Positions 43,695 to 57,371 of a DNA stretch of 64,000 bases are shown in pieces. The translations under genes were made by a program, and so were the position numbers. How positions within the stretch are numbered: position 1 is the stretch's first letter; each line of letters starts with the position of its first letter. The notes below the pieces were generated by a model that worked only from the letters and a program-made list of their open reading frames with translations, had not been told where the DNA came from and searched no databases. Origin of the DNA: Chelydra serpentina (Eukaryota > Chordata > Testudines > Chelydridae); contig JBAIAC010000048.1 of NCBI GenBank assembly GCA_037349315.1, forward strand, positions 36,706,501 through 36,770,500. The letters are read 5' to 3'.

Positions 43695-43890
43695 TAAGAG
43701 TAAGGGTCTTCAGTCCCTTTTAATAATTATGGACCTGATCTTGTATTCCTTGTAAACCTAACATTTCCATTGAATCTCCAGGAGAGTTCAGTTCATAAGG
43801 AATGCAGGATCGGGTTCTGTATGTGTAGGGAAAAGGACTGCCAAAATACAGTGGTAGTGATTTCTGCCAGTGAAAAAAGTATAGGATATA

Positions 43891-44078
43891 TAGGGTTGCC
43901 AACTCTGACTGAAGCGATTCCAAGAGATTCCCCCCCCCCCCCCCACTCCCCAACATGATGTAATGTCATTTTCATAAAATATCCTATTAAAATCTCCTGG
44001 ATTGCTTTCAGTAGTCACCTGGAGAGGGATACCAATTCCAGGAGACTCCAGGCCAATCCTGGGGGGTTGGCAAACCTA
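43891..44078. mobile_element. hAT-type MITE (188 bp), exact 8-bp TSD AGGATATA
   Basis: AGGATATA stands at 43883-43890 and 44079-44086. The ends are TAGGGTTGCCAAC and GGTTGGCAAACCTA. A C run (about 43931-43946) lies inside. Confidence 0.9.
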
Positions 44079-44086
44079 AGGATATA

Positions 44087-45904
44087 AAAGCTATGGAACT
44101 GTTTTGATTACTGCAGACACTTGACTTCACACTTGTCCATGATGCCCCTGAACTTATCCATAAGGCCACTGCTCCTCCAAAATCCACTTTCACTGTAATG
44201 CCTACCAGAAACTAAACTGCTAGTAATTGCACGGTAGGACTGTTGGGGTCAGTATAACCTCAAAGTGTGGATTGAGTCTTCCCCATGCTACTCATATGTT
44301 TAAATTCTTTGGGGCAAAGGCTGTCTTCATATGTATAAACAAGCACCTAGAAGAGGTGTTTGGTTTTGCAACAAACACCTGGCATGCTGGAAGCCAGTTT
44401 TATTGGAATTAAGCAACATACTGTGTTTAATCTCACTCTGATAACGTCTTACATATGTATGACTTTGTGCCCATTTTATACTACTGGTACTTTCTCCTCA
44501 CTATGGCAACAGTCTAGCTCATAACACTGTACATAATGGAGAAAAATTGAGCAGTCATGTTTTCACAGCTTCAAATAAACCTACAGTAACCAATTATTTT
44601 TCTCACATTGACTTTTAAACTGTCATGGGCCCACGAAAAGGAGAAAAGCTCTTTATCTAGCTCTGTGTAAATGCTCCCTACCAAGTAAATAATTTCTCAA
44701 TTAAGATAAAGAAATCAGATGTGATGAAAATTGATCAGTAGTTTGGTATAAGGTGGTTCCTTATTCCTGTTAGTGACTCAGTCTTTTTTGTTCTCTAATG
44801 CAAAGAAATTCTGTGATCTTTAGCAGGGGAAAAATAAAAGTAAGTTAATAATAGGTCTTAATTTGATAGGGTTAATAGTTGTGTTTAGTGATCAGGTCTT
44901 CACTATGGTGAACATGAATTATTGATCTGTAACAGTATTTTCCTGTCATATAGAAGCATTGTGCAGCTTTTCCGTTAAGTGTATGTACAAATGGCCTTGG
45001 TAATATGAAGTTAAAGGCTGGTGGTTTCCCCCCCCCCGGAATCACTGATTCAGGTGTTTAAAGTATTCTGCTCATGAATATAATGCCACTAACAGCTTTT
45101 GTTTCAATTACTGTGAAGGAGCAGAGGGATATTAATGTCTGAAGAGGGAGAGAAATGAATCAGCAAATTATGCTGGAGATGGAAAACAGACACCGTACAG
45201 CAAGAGCAAACCTCAGAGCAGGGAGGCCAACGCTGGAGCGAGGGTTATCGAGCAGGTTCTTCGCCTTATGTTCTGGTTTGCCTCCTCCAGTCTACCAGCA
45301 GCAGCCAGGTGAAGAAGGAATTTCAGGTGCTTACATGCCACCAAATACCTATCTGGAAGGATAATCTCTCAGGATACAAGAGTACTGTGGAACTGCCCAT
45401 CCAATTCTTGGAAAAGACTATCTGCAGAGGTAGGAGGGTGAATATCCAACCTGGGCTTTGTTCTGTGGGTAGCTGATCTTTCTTGTAAGGGAGAGCAGGG
45501 AAGGAACTGATCAGGAGCGGCAGAAGGTCCCTAAAAGCATGTGTGGGGGCACTGATGCTCAAACTGGGGGCCTGTCCCTGTGCCACCCCTGCCCCCACGC
45601 CAACCCTTCCCCCGAGGCTCCAGCCCCTGCTCGCTCCTCTCTGCCGGTAAAAAGTGGGAGGACCATGGCTCCTTGGCCGCCCCCACCCCACCCGTTTGGC
45701 TTCCCTGGAACTGATCCAAAGGACACTTCGATTGTAAAACGTTTTTTTTTTTTAAACGGAGACCTCCCTTTTGGGGAAACCAGTGACGTCTCCTACACAG
45801 CAACCCTGTATTGGAATCTCACAAGTATCCAATAAACAGTGTGTGGTGCAGCATATTTACTTGTGCATAATAACTTAAAGATATTGATGGGAGTTCCCCT
45901 GTCT
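44087..45904. other. No gene supported
   Basis: Mostly AT-rich unique sequence. A 69-codon plus-strand frame at 45155-45364 (MNQQIMLEMENRHRTARANL) has no splice or family support. A GC-rich part at 45540-45720 and a T run at 45744-45754 suggest a worn retrotransposon. Confidence 0.35.
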
Positions 45905-46335
45905 TTCTACATACGAACAGCCATACTGGGTCACACCAATGGTTATCTAGTCCAGTGTCTTGTCTTCTGATAGTGGCCAATGCCAGGTGCTTCGGAGGGA
46001 ATGAACAGAACAGGTAATCATCAAGTGATCCGTCCCGTCGCCCATTCCCAGCTTCTGGCAGAGAGAGACTAGGGACACTTCAGAGCATGGTTTTGCATCT
46101 TTCTTGAGTGGTAACAGCTAATTTAATCCACACTGTATATATAAAATGATGGGATCTGTGTTTTACAGTGTACATTACTTTGCATTTATCAACATTGGGA
46201 AACACAATGGCAGATGAAATTTAGTCACCCAGTTTGGTGAGATCCCTTTGTAACTCTTCAGTTTGGACTTAACTATCTTTAGTGGTTTTGTATCATCTGC
46301 AAATTTTGCCACTTCACTGTTTACCCCTTTCTTCA
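45905..46335 (-). mobile_element. CR1 LINE 3' fragment, minus strand
   Basis: 'cgaacagccatactgggtca' and 'aatggttatctagtccagtg' are a CR1 3' UTR in reverse. Positions 46170-46330 match the RT region (complement of 'atcatctgcaaattttgcc' and 'ctttgcatttatcaacattg'). The frames are broken. Confidence 0.75.
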
Positions 46336-48815
46336 GATCATTTGAGATGACTAAAGTCTTATTTTTCAGAGTACTTAGCTCACTTTAAGATAGATTGTCT
46401 TTGTCTTATTTAATACCATGTGCAGTCACCCCCTGTTGGTCAGAGGCCCTCCTTTTTTTTTTAGAAAAAACAACTTTCCTTTATTTTATTATTTTTTTGA
46501 ACCAGACATCCTCCCTACTTCATTTCTTCTGGTCTTATCACTCATTTTCAAGGCCTTCCTTCTGATTGCTAGTCAGGTCCTTTCTTTACAACACACATAT
46601 TTCCTTAACCAAACTTAAGGTAACTAATTCTTTAATTCATATTTATTCTACATAAGACTATTGGCTGTCATTGTTTATATGGACCAGCACTAGAGGGGAA
46701 TGGAACACATTTTGTCAGTGGGTTTCCACAGATATTTGCTGACAGCAGAAGAGTGAGTCAGAAATCTTGGGTTCTGTCCCAGGCTCTAGGAGGAGTGGTC
46801 TGTAGTGGGCACAGACATTTGTGCCCCTTTCCCTCCAGCCTGTCCCAGTCCTGTCTCTTCCCCATACCTGGCTCTTTGTCCCGTACAATTTTCCTTGCCT
46901 ACCCCACCCTCATCTTGATTCGGCAGGCTGCTTCTCCCAGTCCTATTTCCTCCCCACCCAGCTCCTCATCTGCTTTGGCTCTTCTCCTAATGCCCCCCAG
47001 CTCCTCATCCCAGTTTCTTTGCCCTAAACGTCTGTACCCCCCAAGACTGCAGTTCCTTGTCAGATGTCTCTCCTCCCCCTCCACCCCACCCCACCGGTTC
47101 CTAGTTCAAATCTCCTTGCCTGGCCTGAGGGTTTCTCTTTTCCACCCTCCACCTCATCCAGTCCCAGTCTCACTAGACTACTTATCTCACTCTACTCCTT
47201 TCCCTGTCCCCCACTGCCCAGGTCAGGCTTTTATCCCCTCTGCATTCTAATCAGATGGATTCCTCCTCTATGCTGCCAGGGTGCCAGCAGTAAGGTCATT
47301 GAGAGCACAGGTGAGCCAGACTCCCTGGTCCCAGCTCAGAACTGCAGTGTTACAGAAAGGTCTGGCTTAGCCCTGGACTGGAGGACCCACCCCGGGTCAT
47401 GGCCCAGCCCCTCTTTGGCTGAGTGAAACCTGAGTAGTGCTCCAACACCACTCCCTCAGACGTGGAGGGGGTGCATATAAGGGCTCATGGGACAGCAGGG
47501 GGATCAGGCTGTTGGTGGTGGTGCCTGAAAGGGAGGAGGATCAGATGGGAAAGGGGGCAAATCTCCATTTGTAACCCGTTACCTGTGGGGTTGGCATGTA
47601 TGCTATCTGGTCAGCACTAGGAGTTGAGAGGCTGGAGCAAGCTCCGTGAGGACAGAATCTCTAGTGCTATTAGCTGTTAAATTTGTGCAAGTCTCTATTG
47701 AGCATATGCAACTTGAATTTTTCCAAAGGCTTATAACTTGGCTAAGCTTGAGTAGATTTTCACAGGTACAGCAAAAGAGACAATCTTGGGCCCAGATCCT
47801 TGTCAAATGTCAAGTCCCAGGGTATAGCACTTCTCAAAGAAAAGGTTACCAGAATTTAACATGGGCAAAATGTATTTTTCCCTGATCTTGTTCTCAGAAA
47901 CAGCTGAACTGTTTTGACTGAAATTAAAACAAAAAACCTCTGTCACAATGATGCTGAGGCAGAGAACCGGCCATGGAAAATTTCTGCTCAAATGGTTAAA
48001 ATTTTACCAACATTATAAATCACTGAAACCAGGGTCTTATAAAGAGAAGTGCTGGGCAACCTTAATAATAAGTGGAGCTAGCAGCTTTATTTTTAGACCA
48101 TTCTTGAAGGTTTCATGCTTGGAGCAAGTTTGAAGTCATTGAGCAGACTTTGAATTGATTGTACCAGCTTAACTGCATTTCACTAAGATTCTGATGTGTG
48201 CTTGGGTTTCAGCCTCTGATGTTGATGCAGTGATATGGTCTGTAGGTGCAACTCCATTTGTGACTTTGGGACCAGTCGTGTTTGCTTTTCAGACAAACGT
48301 ATCCATCCACTAATGAGCTATGACTAAAATGCTAAATTATATTTTTGACATGAGACTTTATTTTAAAATATATTCTCATAGCTACAGTAGAAGCAGCTGC
48401 AGTAACTACAAGCAAATGCTGACTCCCAGTGGCAACCAGCATGTACTGTAATTGGCAGTTAGTAAAACATTTGTAAAGGAACTCTTCCAAGCTGCTAACT
48501 TCGAGATTAAAGTGCCAAAGCAATTTAGTAATTTACCATCACTGCTGTAATACCATTATGCTTCAAACTCACCCTGCTTCAAATGTGGCAATCCTAGCCC
48601 CTTCAGCCCATTGTAGTGCCCTTTTGGGATACTTCCACCTATGAATGAGGACAGGATTCTTGGTGAGTTTCAACTTATGGAATTTCCTATGAGTTCTTCC
48701 CTTGGGATGTGGGTTCTCCCATATGTAAGTAGTAGGGGCTTACCTACTCAGATCTTTGGGAACATTGCAGGTATAGGGCCTCTTCAGCTACTCGGATCTA
48801 GACTGTTCTCAGTGG
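46336..48815. other. No gene supported
   Basis: A C/T-rich block at 46750-47430 makes a Pro/Ser-rich 165-codon frame that looks compositional. The rest is AT-rich. No exon, RNA gene or bounded transposon is recognised. Confidence 0.4.
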
Positions 48816-48819
48816 TAGC

Positions 48820-49086
48820 AGATGACAGAACAAGGAGTAATGGTCTCAAGTTGCAGTGGGGGAGATTTAGGTTGGATATTAGGAAATACTTTTCCACTAG
48901 GAGGGTGGTGAAGCACTGGAATGGGTTACCTAGGTGGAGTCTCCTTCCTTAGAAGTTTTTAAGGTCAGGCTTGACAAAGCCCTGGCTGGGATGATTTAGT
49001 TGGGGACTGGTCCTGCTTTGAGCAGGGGGTTGGACTAGATGACCTCCTGAGGTCCCTTCCAACCCTGATAGTCTATGATTCTATAC
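48820..49086 (+). mobile_element. CR1 LINE 3' end, plus strand
   Basis: It encodes DDRTRSNGLKLQWGRFRLDI and RKYFSTRRVVKHWNGLPRW, the end of CR1 ORF2, followed by a 3' UTR and the terminal 'tctatgattctata'. Confidence 0.85.
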
Positions 49087-49424
49087 TCCATACTTCTGCC
49101 CTGTCTCCTCCTCAGGCACTTTCAGGTATGGAGGGAAGCAAATACTACATTGAGATTTTCAGCATTACAGTTAGGTAGAGAATTCCTGTCTTCGAGTCGC
49201 TATTCCTAGTTTTGCCCCTCTTCAGCTCTGTACTCCTGGGAAGACTTGTGAAGGAGGTAGCACTTATCTGTGTCCTACTGTCTAGCTCTGACTTCTTGTC
49301 CCCTTTATTCCACATGGGGCAGCAGGTGGGTGGGTGCTGATTTGATGTGGTAACTAAGGAAATTGAGTTTGTCACATTTTTATCTTTAGTGAGACTTTAC
49401 CATGGCACCTGGAATCCTCATGAT

Positions 49425-52145
49425 TATGGTCCTGATGCTGTTGGCCTTCAGTATTCTGGACTAGATGGACCTTTAGTCTGACCCGTATGGCCATTCTTAT
49501 GCAAGACTACAGCAATAGGGAGATACTACCAACCACCGCATTAGGATGGGGATAGTGGCTGTGCACTGCTCAGGGAGATTAAAGAGGCTATAAAATAAAC
49601 TCAATAAGGGGGATTTCAGCTATCCCCCTATTGACTGGGTACATGTTACCTCAGGAAGGGAGGCAGAAACAAAGTTTCTTGACACCATAAATGACTCCTT
49701 GGAGCAGCTAGTCTTGGAACCCACAAGGGGAGAGGAAATTCTTGATTTAATCCTAAGTGGAGCACAGGATCTAGTCCGAGACGTGAATATAGTTGAACCA
49801 CTTGGTAATAGTGACCATAACATAATAAAATGTAACATCCCTATGGGGCGGAGGTGAGGGAGAACAACAGCAACCCACCACAATAGCATTTAATTTCAGA
49901 AAAGGGAACTACACAAAACTGAGAGAGTTAAACAGAAATTAAAAGATACAGCGCCAAAAGTGAAATCCCTGAAAGCTACATGGAAACTTTTTAAAGACAC
50001 CATAATAGAGGCTCAACTTAAATGTACACTCCAAAATAAAAAAACACAGTAAGAGGACCAAAGAAGTGCCCCCATGGCTAAACAACAAAGTAAAAGAAGC
50101 AGAGAGCGGCAAAAAGGCATCCTTGAAAAAGTGGAAGTTGAATCCTAGTGAGGAAAATAGAAAGGAGCATAAATGCTGGCAAATGAAATGTAAAAATGTA
50201 ATTAGGAAGGAAAAAAACCCTTGAAGAAGAGCTAGCCAAAAACTCAATAAATAATAGCAAAAAAAATTTTCAGAACACCACAAGCAGGAAGCCTGCTAAA
50301 CAACCAGTGCGGCCACTTGATGATCAAGATGCTAAAGGAGCATTCAAGGGAGATAAGGCCAGTGCGGAGAAACTAAATGAAGTCTTAGCAGCAGTCTTCA
50401 CCGCTGAGGATGTGAAAGATTTCCCAATCTGAGCCATTCTTTTTAGATGACAAATCTGAGGAACTGTCCTAGATCGAGGTGTAATTAGAGGAGGTGTTGG
50501 AACAGATTAATTAAACAAACAATTAATAAGTCACCAGGACCAGATGGTATTCACCCAAGAGTTCTGAAGGAAATCAAATGTGAAATTGCAGAACTACTAA
50601 CTGTGCTTTGTTACCTATCATTTAAATCAGCTTCTGTACCAGAGGACTGGAGGATAGCTAATGTGAGACAAATTTTTTTAAAAAGGCTCCAGAGGCAATC
50701 CCGGCACTTACAGTCCTAACTTCAGAACTGTGCAAATTGGTTGAAACTATAGTAAAGAACAGAATGATCAGATGCATAGATGAACATAATTTGTTGGGGA
50801 AGAGTCAATGTGGTTTTTGTAAAGGGAAATCATGCTTCACCAATCTACTAGAATTCTTTGAGGGGTTCACAAGCATGTGGACAAGAAGGATCCAGTGGAT
50901 ATAGTGTACTTAAGATTTTCAGAAAGCTTTTCACAAGGTCCTTCACCAAAGGCTCTTAAGCAAAGTAAGCTGCCATAGGATAAGAGGGAAGGTCCTCTCA
51001 GGGATCAATAACTGGTTATGAGACAGGAAATAAAGGGTAGGAATAAATGATCAGTTTTCAGAATGAAGCGAGGTAAACAGTGGTGTCCCCCAGATGTCTG
51101 TACTGGGACCAGTGCTGTTCAACATATTCCTAAATGATCTGGAAAAAGGGGTAAACAGTGAGGTGGCAAAATGTGCAGATGATACAAAACTACTCAACAT
51201 AGTTAAATCTAAAACAGACTGTGAAGAGTTACAAAGGGATCTCACAAAACCGGGTGACTGGGCAACAAAATGGCAGATGAAATTCAATGTTGATAAATGC
51301 AAAGTAATGCACATTGGAAAACATAATCCCAACTATATATATAAAATGAGGGGGTCTAAATTAGCTGCTACCAATCAAGAAAGAGATCTTGGAGTCATTG
51401 TGTATAGTTCTCTGAAAACATCCACGCAATGTGCAACTGCAGTCAAAAAAGCTAACAATGTTGGGAATCATTAGGAAAGAGAGAGAGAATAAGACAGAAA
51501 ATATATTGCCTCTATAAATCCCTGTTACACCCGCATCTTGAATAGTGCATGCAAATCTGATTGCCCCATGTCAAAAAGATGTATTGGAATTGGAAAAGGT
51601 ACAGAGAAAGGCAACAAAAATGATTAGGGGTATGGAACAGCTTCTGTATGAGGAGAGATTAATAAGACTGGGACTTTTCAGCTTGGAAAAGATGGCTAAG
51701 GGGAGATATGATTAAGGTCTATAAAATCATGACGGGTGTAGAGAAAGTAGATAAGGAAGTGTTTACTACTTCTCATAACACAAGAATTAGGGATCACCAA
51801 ATGAAATAAATAGGCAGCAGATTTAAAACAAACAAAAGGAAGTGTTTCTTCACACAATGCAGTCAACCTGGTGAACGCCTTGCCAGAGGATGTTGTGAAG
51901 GCCAAGACTGTAACAGGGTCCAAAAAAGAACTAGATAAATTCATGGCTATTACCCAGAATGGGCAGGGATGGTGGTCATAGCCTTTGTGTGCCAGAAGCT
52001 GGGAATGGGCGACAGGGGATGGATGACTTGATTACCTGCTATGTTCATTCCCTCTGAAGCACCTGGCATTAGCAATTGTCAGAAGACAGGATGCTGGGCT
52101 AGACCCACCTTTGGTCTGTCCCACTATGGCCATTCTTATGTTTTT
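49425..52145 (+). mobile_element. CR1 LINE, plus strand, ORF2 in broken frames
   Basis: A short CR1 3' terminus (49425-49505) precedes a longer copy. Positions 49610-49830 read as the endonuclease end (the GDFxYP/ID region, then LGNSDHN-like 'ggtaatagtgaccataacat'). Positions 50515-50580 are KSPGPDGIHPRVLKE-like. Positions 51094-51474 encode the RT palm (LGPVLFNIFLNDL; CADDTKLLNI; FNVDKCKVMHIGK). The 3' end is at about 52145. Many shifts and stops are present. Confidence 0.85.
51094..51474 (+). pseudogene. CR1 reverse transcriptase palm fragment
   Basis: The frame MSVLGPVLFNIFLNDLEKGV leads to CADDTKLL, the non-LTR RT catalytic block, then NVDKCKVMHIGKHNPNYIYK and LGVIVYSSLKTSTQCATAVK. It ends abruptly, and the downstream [13 protein letters not shown] equivalent (about 51600) lies in another frame. 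Confidence 0.85.
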
Positions 52146-54180
52146 ACCTCTCTGCATAGGCTGGCTGTGAATATTCTTGAAAACAATTGCAAATGTACAT
52201 GACTGCTTGGGGATGGCTGTTTATATAAATATCTACACCTCTGAAGAGGCTTTTGGTGTTGGCTAAATAGAATTAGTTTAAAAAGCTCCACGTGGGGAGT
52301 AGAAACAAACAGGCAAAGTAAACACAAATTGCAGACTAACCAGCGACAGAAATTTGTAAACACTGGTCTTTTCAAACTGTTTGTTTTTATTGATCAGACA
52401 ATTCACACACATGGGCTAGAGCCACAAAAAACTGTTCCATGAGTCACTTGATCAGCTCTATTAGTCATTGATTATGGAAAAGTACCTGGATCCATAAACT
52501 CAAATCTTGCACATCACTACTTAGTTTCTGGGTCAGGTGAATTATTCTTATGCTTTTTTTACATTACACCTGTAAAACTGAAATTTATCAACTTTCAGTA
52601 TCTTGTGGCAGATTCACAACTCATGCTGAGAGGAAAGCACCATTACTGCCTGAATCCTGAAGAATATTTTCTTACTTATCTACTCCAGTTCATTGGGCTT
52701 TCATATGCAAAATCCTTTTCAGCATAAACTGAGAAAAGGAAAAGAGTGCGGCAAAATATTTTAGAGTAAGGCTAAGGAAAATCACTTACAAAAATTCAAG
52801 CTGTGGTGTAATATAAAACTCAGTAGAAGTGCAGTTGTTTAAAAAAAGAAGTAAATCTTAACTTTTATAGCTGGAACTAAATGCACTTACAATGGCATAA
52901 TCTTACCAACAGTTAGTTTTAACATGAACGTAAAGGTGAGATAGATGTAGCCTCAATTCTATATGAAGAATCTAAGAAAGGAGGTTTGAAGCTGTTTAAA
53001 AAATAAAAAAAGAGGCAGGACAACTTCCTCCTTTAATACATGTACAGTATTTGTGAACAAATTTCAACACTACCTGTAAAAACAATTTCAAAATATTATC
53101 TGAAACAAACTTCTTACATTGTCTTGTTATATAGACATAATTGCTACTTTCATAGACAATTGTTTAATAGAATACATAGGTACAGCATTTGAAGTAGCTT
53201 AAATTTGAGCTGAAGTATACCATATCTTAGGGACTCCACTTTTATGCCTTAAAGCATTTCCTCTGTCATCACTGTCTGCTAGAAATATGGCATGTGCGGC
53301 AAGTAAAGCAGATCCTGCCCCCTTCTTTCAATGTAACCTGTCCACTATTCTGAAGTGGACGGTGTCAGGGGCAGTGAAATGTCTCTCAGGGATGCATCTC
53401 CACTAGCCTCTTAGGCCCAGATCCTGAGTGACTGGAATGGGAATTAGGCACCTAACTACCTTTGACATTCTGGGCCTTTATCCTGAAAGTTTTCCACCAC
53501 TACCTGAGTGCAATGGTTGAACCCTAGTCTAGACAGGTTAATAGCTGGTGTTTTTACTACTGTTTAGTCCTGATAAGAGCTCTAGACAACATGGTAAAAA
53601 ACACTGGCTACCTGCATCATGTGTACCCTAAGTTTTCCACCCTTGCCACCACCTGAGGTCACAGTAGTAGGAAACCTAGTGTAGAGGAAGAGGCCATCAT
53701 GAGAAGACTTAATTAAGCAGAACATTGAGCTTGGACCATAATGGGTTGCCAACAACTCTGCATGCTTGTTATTTAAAAAGACCCTCAAGAATTTTTTTTT
53801 CTGAATTTTAATAGCTATTATCAGTTTGTGATGGCTAGGGAGGCTCAAATCTGTCTTCTCCAATTGCCCAAGGCCCAGTATTTTAGGAGTAAATTCTAGT
53901 ATCCAATTTAAGACTTCAAGTATGATTATTATAGTACATTCAAAATAAAAGCTGATACTGCATACCAGTTGGAGGAAGATACTTGGTAACAACAGAATAT
54001 GTATACTCCTATTTAATCTCTCACACAAAGGGTCTGGCTAGAAGTTTAATCTTTTGGAACCCTATTAGGGGTTGGATGTGTTCCTTAGGGGTGGAATTTG
54101 GGAGCTCAGGTACAAAAATCAGCAGGGTCACTACGGATGCAGCTTTTCTCTTATAGAGATGGTACAATATCTACACTTTA
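52146..54180. other. No gene seen
   Basis: AT-rich unique DNA between CR1 and the ANKIB1 3' side. Short frames (for example 53582-54028, minus) have no support. Confidence 0.4.
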
Positions 54181-54182
54181 TG

Positions 54183-54491
54183 CAGCAGGACCTCAGAGTT
54201 ACGAATTGACCAATCAACTACGCACCTCATTTGGAACTGGAAGTATACAATCAGGCAGCAACAGAGACAAAAAAGCAAATACAGTTCAGTATTGTGTTAA
54301 ATGTAAACTATTAAAAAAAAGGAAAGCAGCATTTTTCTTCTGCATAGTAAAGTTTCAAAGTTGTATAAAGTCAATGTTCAGTTGTAAACTTTTGAAACAA
54401 CCACCATAACGTTTTGTTCAGAGTTACGAACATTTCAGAGTTACAATCTCCATTCCAGAGGTATTCCATTTATAACTCTGAGGTTCTACTG
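54183..54491. mobile_element. Tigger-like MITE, sister of 14634-14951
   Basis: Ends CAGCAGGACCTCAGAGTTAC and ATAACTCTGAGGTTCTACTG. The body matches the copy at 14.6 kb ('cacctcatttggaactggaa', 'aaagcagcatttttcttctg'). The TA flanks are worn. Confidence 0.82.
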
Positions 54492-54904
54492 TGTTCTGCC
54501 TTCATATGCCCCTATGTTCAGAGTTGTTCCCAGATTGTGATACCTTTACTTCATAAGTAGTTCCATGGACTTTAGTAGCACAAGTTGTGGTTTGCAACAA
54601 TACTCAGTCTGATGAAAGATTTTGAATAACCTGACCCCTAGTGATTAAACAAAAAATTAAGTGCATTTTGGATGGGTTTTCCCTTTTAAATTTTACTCCT
54701 AATAAAATATGGCCACCTCAGTTAAATACATTATACTGTCATCCTTTTTTTTTTTTTTAAAGCATCAAGAAGTGCCTGACTTTATATGGTCCGCAACTCC
54801 CATCCACAGTGTAGGATGAAATATTCATAGTCTAAGAACCAAATTAATCAAATCAATTTTAGGAATTTGCTAAAATAAAGTCCAAGATGTAATGAGACAG
54901 AAGG

Positions 54905-57371
54905 GAAATAGTTTAAGTAATAAATGTTTAATCAAAGAATTTTACATATTAACAGCATTCTTTTGGCCAAACATCTACATCATTGTAGTATCCTACTGTA
55001 TATAAAGTGGGAATGTATCAAGTATAGACTATGAAAGTGCAAACAACAATTCAAGGTTAGAGTAATTTTTTTACATTATAAAATTAATAGGTTTACAAAA
55101 TAGGCTTGCCAGACTATTTCTGAACTGTAAAGTGAATGACTGTGGTGATTTTTAAAAGAAGTACTAAGAAAATACAAATTTAATATGCGTATTTTCATGC
55201 TCGGAATAGAGTAACACAGAAACAGTGGATATACTGCACAACCTAAACAAAGTACAGAAAAACCAGAACCCACAAACTTCACTATCTTCACAGAGCACTC
55301 TTACATATCTTACTGTAGCTTTGCAAGACACATCTCAATGCAATACACAATCTTTGTGAGAATCTTTGTATTCAGAAATTACAACTCAAGGACGCTATGC
55401 GAGTCAAACATTTTAAAGTTTTGGACCAATTCATGATGACAGTCTTTAAAGAACTATTTTAGATTATAGTATTTTATAGCATAGAACATTTAAAAATAGG
55501 TTATTTTCCAAAGATGACAAAGGGTTCAACATCAATGTTTTTGAGAATGGGGCACCTAGAGGTAAAGTTAGAAAATGTAATGGAATTATAGAGGATAGTA
55601 AGCCTCACACCATTCTCTCTAAAGACACTGATAAAGAGAAAAAGATTTTTGTGTGGCAGCTGGAGATAAACTATTCATATATAGCTCCTTACTAATATGA
55701 ACCTTCTGTCTACAAGGTTCCAGAAGTAGGATTTGAATGAAATATTTACCAAAACACTCTCAGTAATCTCTCTCCATATATCTTTGTTTGCCATCATACA
55801 TGCCTATACACGCTCAGTTGTGAAAAACTTTTATATCAACAGATCTCCTAACAGTCAAGCAAATCTTACAATGGAGTGTTGTGTATTGATTTTCCTTATA
55901 TTATGACAAGTTTTGACTATATGCAAGTAAAACAGCACTTTCAACAATTTACTCTAGTTGTAATTACATACTGTACCATTGTATCTCACTTACCACTAAC
56001 TGTAATTTTGATGCTTTTAAGCAAATCTAAAATCAGTATTTTCTTCACAGTACAACAACTAGAAAGGGTCTTTTTGTTTCATTTTTCTACTAAACGGTAA
56101 TCACACAGCAAGTGAATATTGTGCAATTGAACAAATATCTAGCAGTGTTTGTTATTTATGTAAAAACACTGACTGAACGTTTAGTCATTGTTTACTGTAA
56201 AGGCAAGGCCATGGATGGTTTTATGGAGGTCTTTTCAATTAATAGCATAGTTACTCCAGAACAGACAACTGAATCTGAATTACTTATTTAACTGTGGCAA
56301 CTATCCATTTGGGTTACGGCAAAGGCACGGTAACATGTTGCACAGAATGCATTATTGAACTTTAATAATTGTGGGGCTGGCAATAATATTAAAATTTCAT
56401 ATTTCTATATTTTATAAACTGTTATTAAAATTAATTGCACCATTAGTGCATAAAATGCATTGTAAAATTATGAAAAAGAACTATGATTGCACTTCCATTA
56501 AAGTGTCTCAAATACAACATAGCTGTTGCTAATAAACTGTATTTTAATATTTAAAACAACTGTTTAACAGCAGCATTAGGTTTAATTAACTTAAGGTACA
56601 GGCTACATTTAATTAAATGCAGCCACCATGGCAATAAATGCCATTTAATTTAGAGAAGAAATGCTACCCAGTGGTTCACTGCTAAGAATCATGGGATTAC
56701 TTTGATACAGGCACACTGTGCACCTGTTGTATTGGGTTAAAGTTAGTTAGCTATTCACAGTTTGGCACATTTGGACTGTAAATAGACATGACAAAAAGTC
56801 TTTGATTTTAATATTAAAAGAATATCCATTTCCTTGTTCCTGGAGCAGCACTAAAAAGAAGCATTAAATACCCCAATTAACTCTGCTAGTAAAAAAATGA
56901 AAGATAAATAAGGAAAAAGTTATGGAAAAGCGAAAACAAAATGTAAATGAACTTCTAAATATTATTTTGCTGAAAGATTGAGTTCTAAAAAATGGAAAAA
57001 ACTATTTGAGGCTAAATAATGAAAATAATCAGTGTAAGCCTTTAATCCATACTTTCAAATTAAGGATCACCAACGTAAGGCTAAACAGATGCTGCAATGT
57101 ATTAGGAATGTGGAGTACAACCTACTTATTCCTCTTCCTTCAGAGCAAAAAAGGCAAACACTACCTAATTAAATGCAAAGGATATTCCTTGAAAGGTTCA
57201 TATTACTAGTCTAAAGAACTTCAATTCAAGGGAACGCCTATGTATTCCATCATTATGTCTGTGGTTTACAACTGAGCTGTAAGTATGTGGATCAAAGTCC
57301 CAATAATGCTTACTCCACATACTGTACCATCTGTAACTGCCATCCATTTAAGCTCAAAAACTAGTTTGTGT
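54905..57371 (-). other. ANKIB1: Probable ANKIB1 3' UTR
   Basis: Directly after the ANKIB1 stop lies 2.4 kb of AT-rich sequence free of recognisable transposons, in a window otherwise full of them. Long conserved 3' UTRs often look like this. An ATTAAA on the minus strand at 54927-54932 could end it. The boundary is inferred. Confidence 0.45.
54927..54932 (-). terminator. ANKIB1: Candidate ANKIB1 poly(A) signal (ATTAAA)
   Basis: The minus strand reads 'gattaaacatttattactt'. The position fits the end of the repeat-free block. Other signals upstream cannot be excluded. Confidence 0.3.

Noticed and set aside
45155..45364. 69-codon plus-strand frame MNQQIMLEMENRHRTARANL...
   Set aside because: No family recognised and no splice site in a fitting place; could be chance.
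46753..47426. Ser/Pro/Leu-rich plus-strand frames
   Set aside because: C/T-rich low complexity with repeated shift of frame; no domain or splice evidence.
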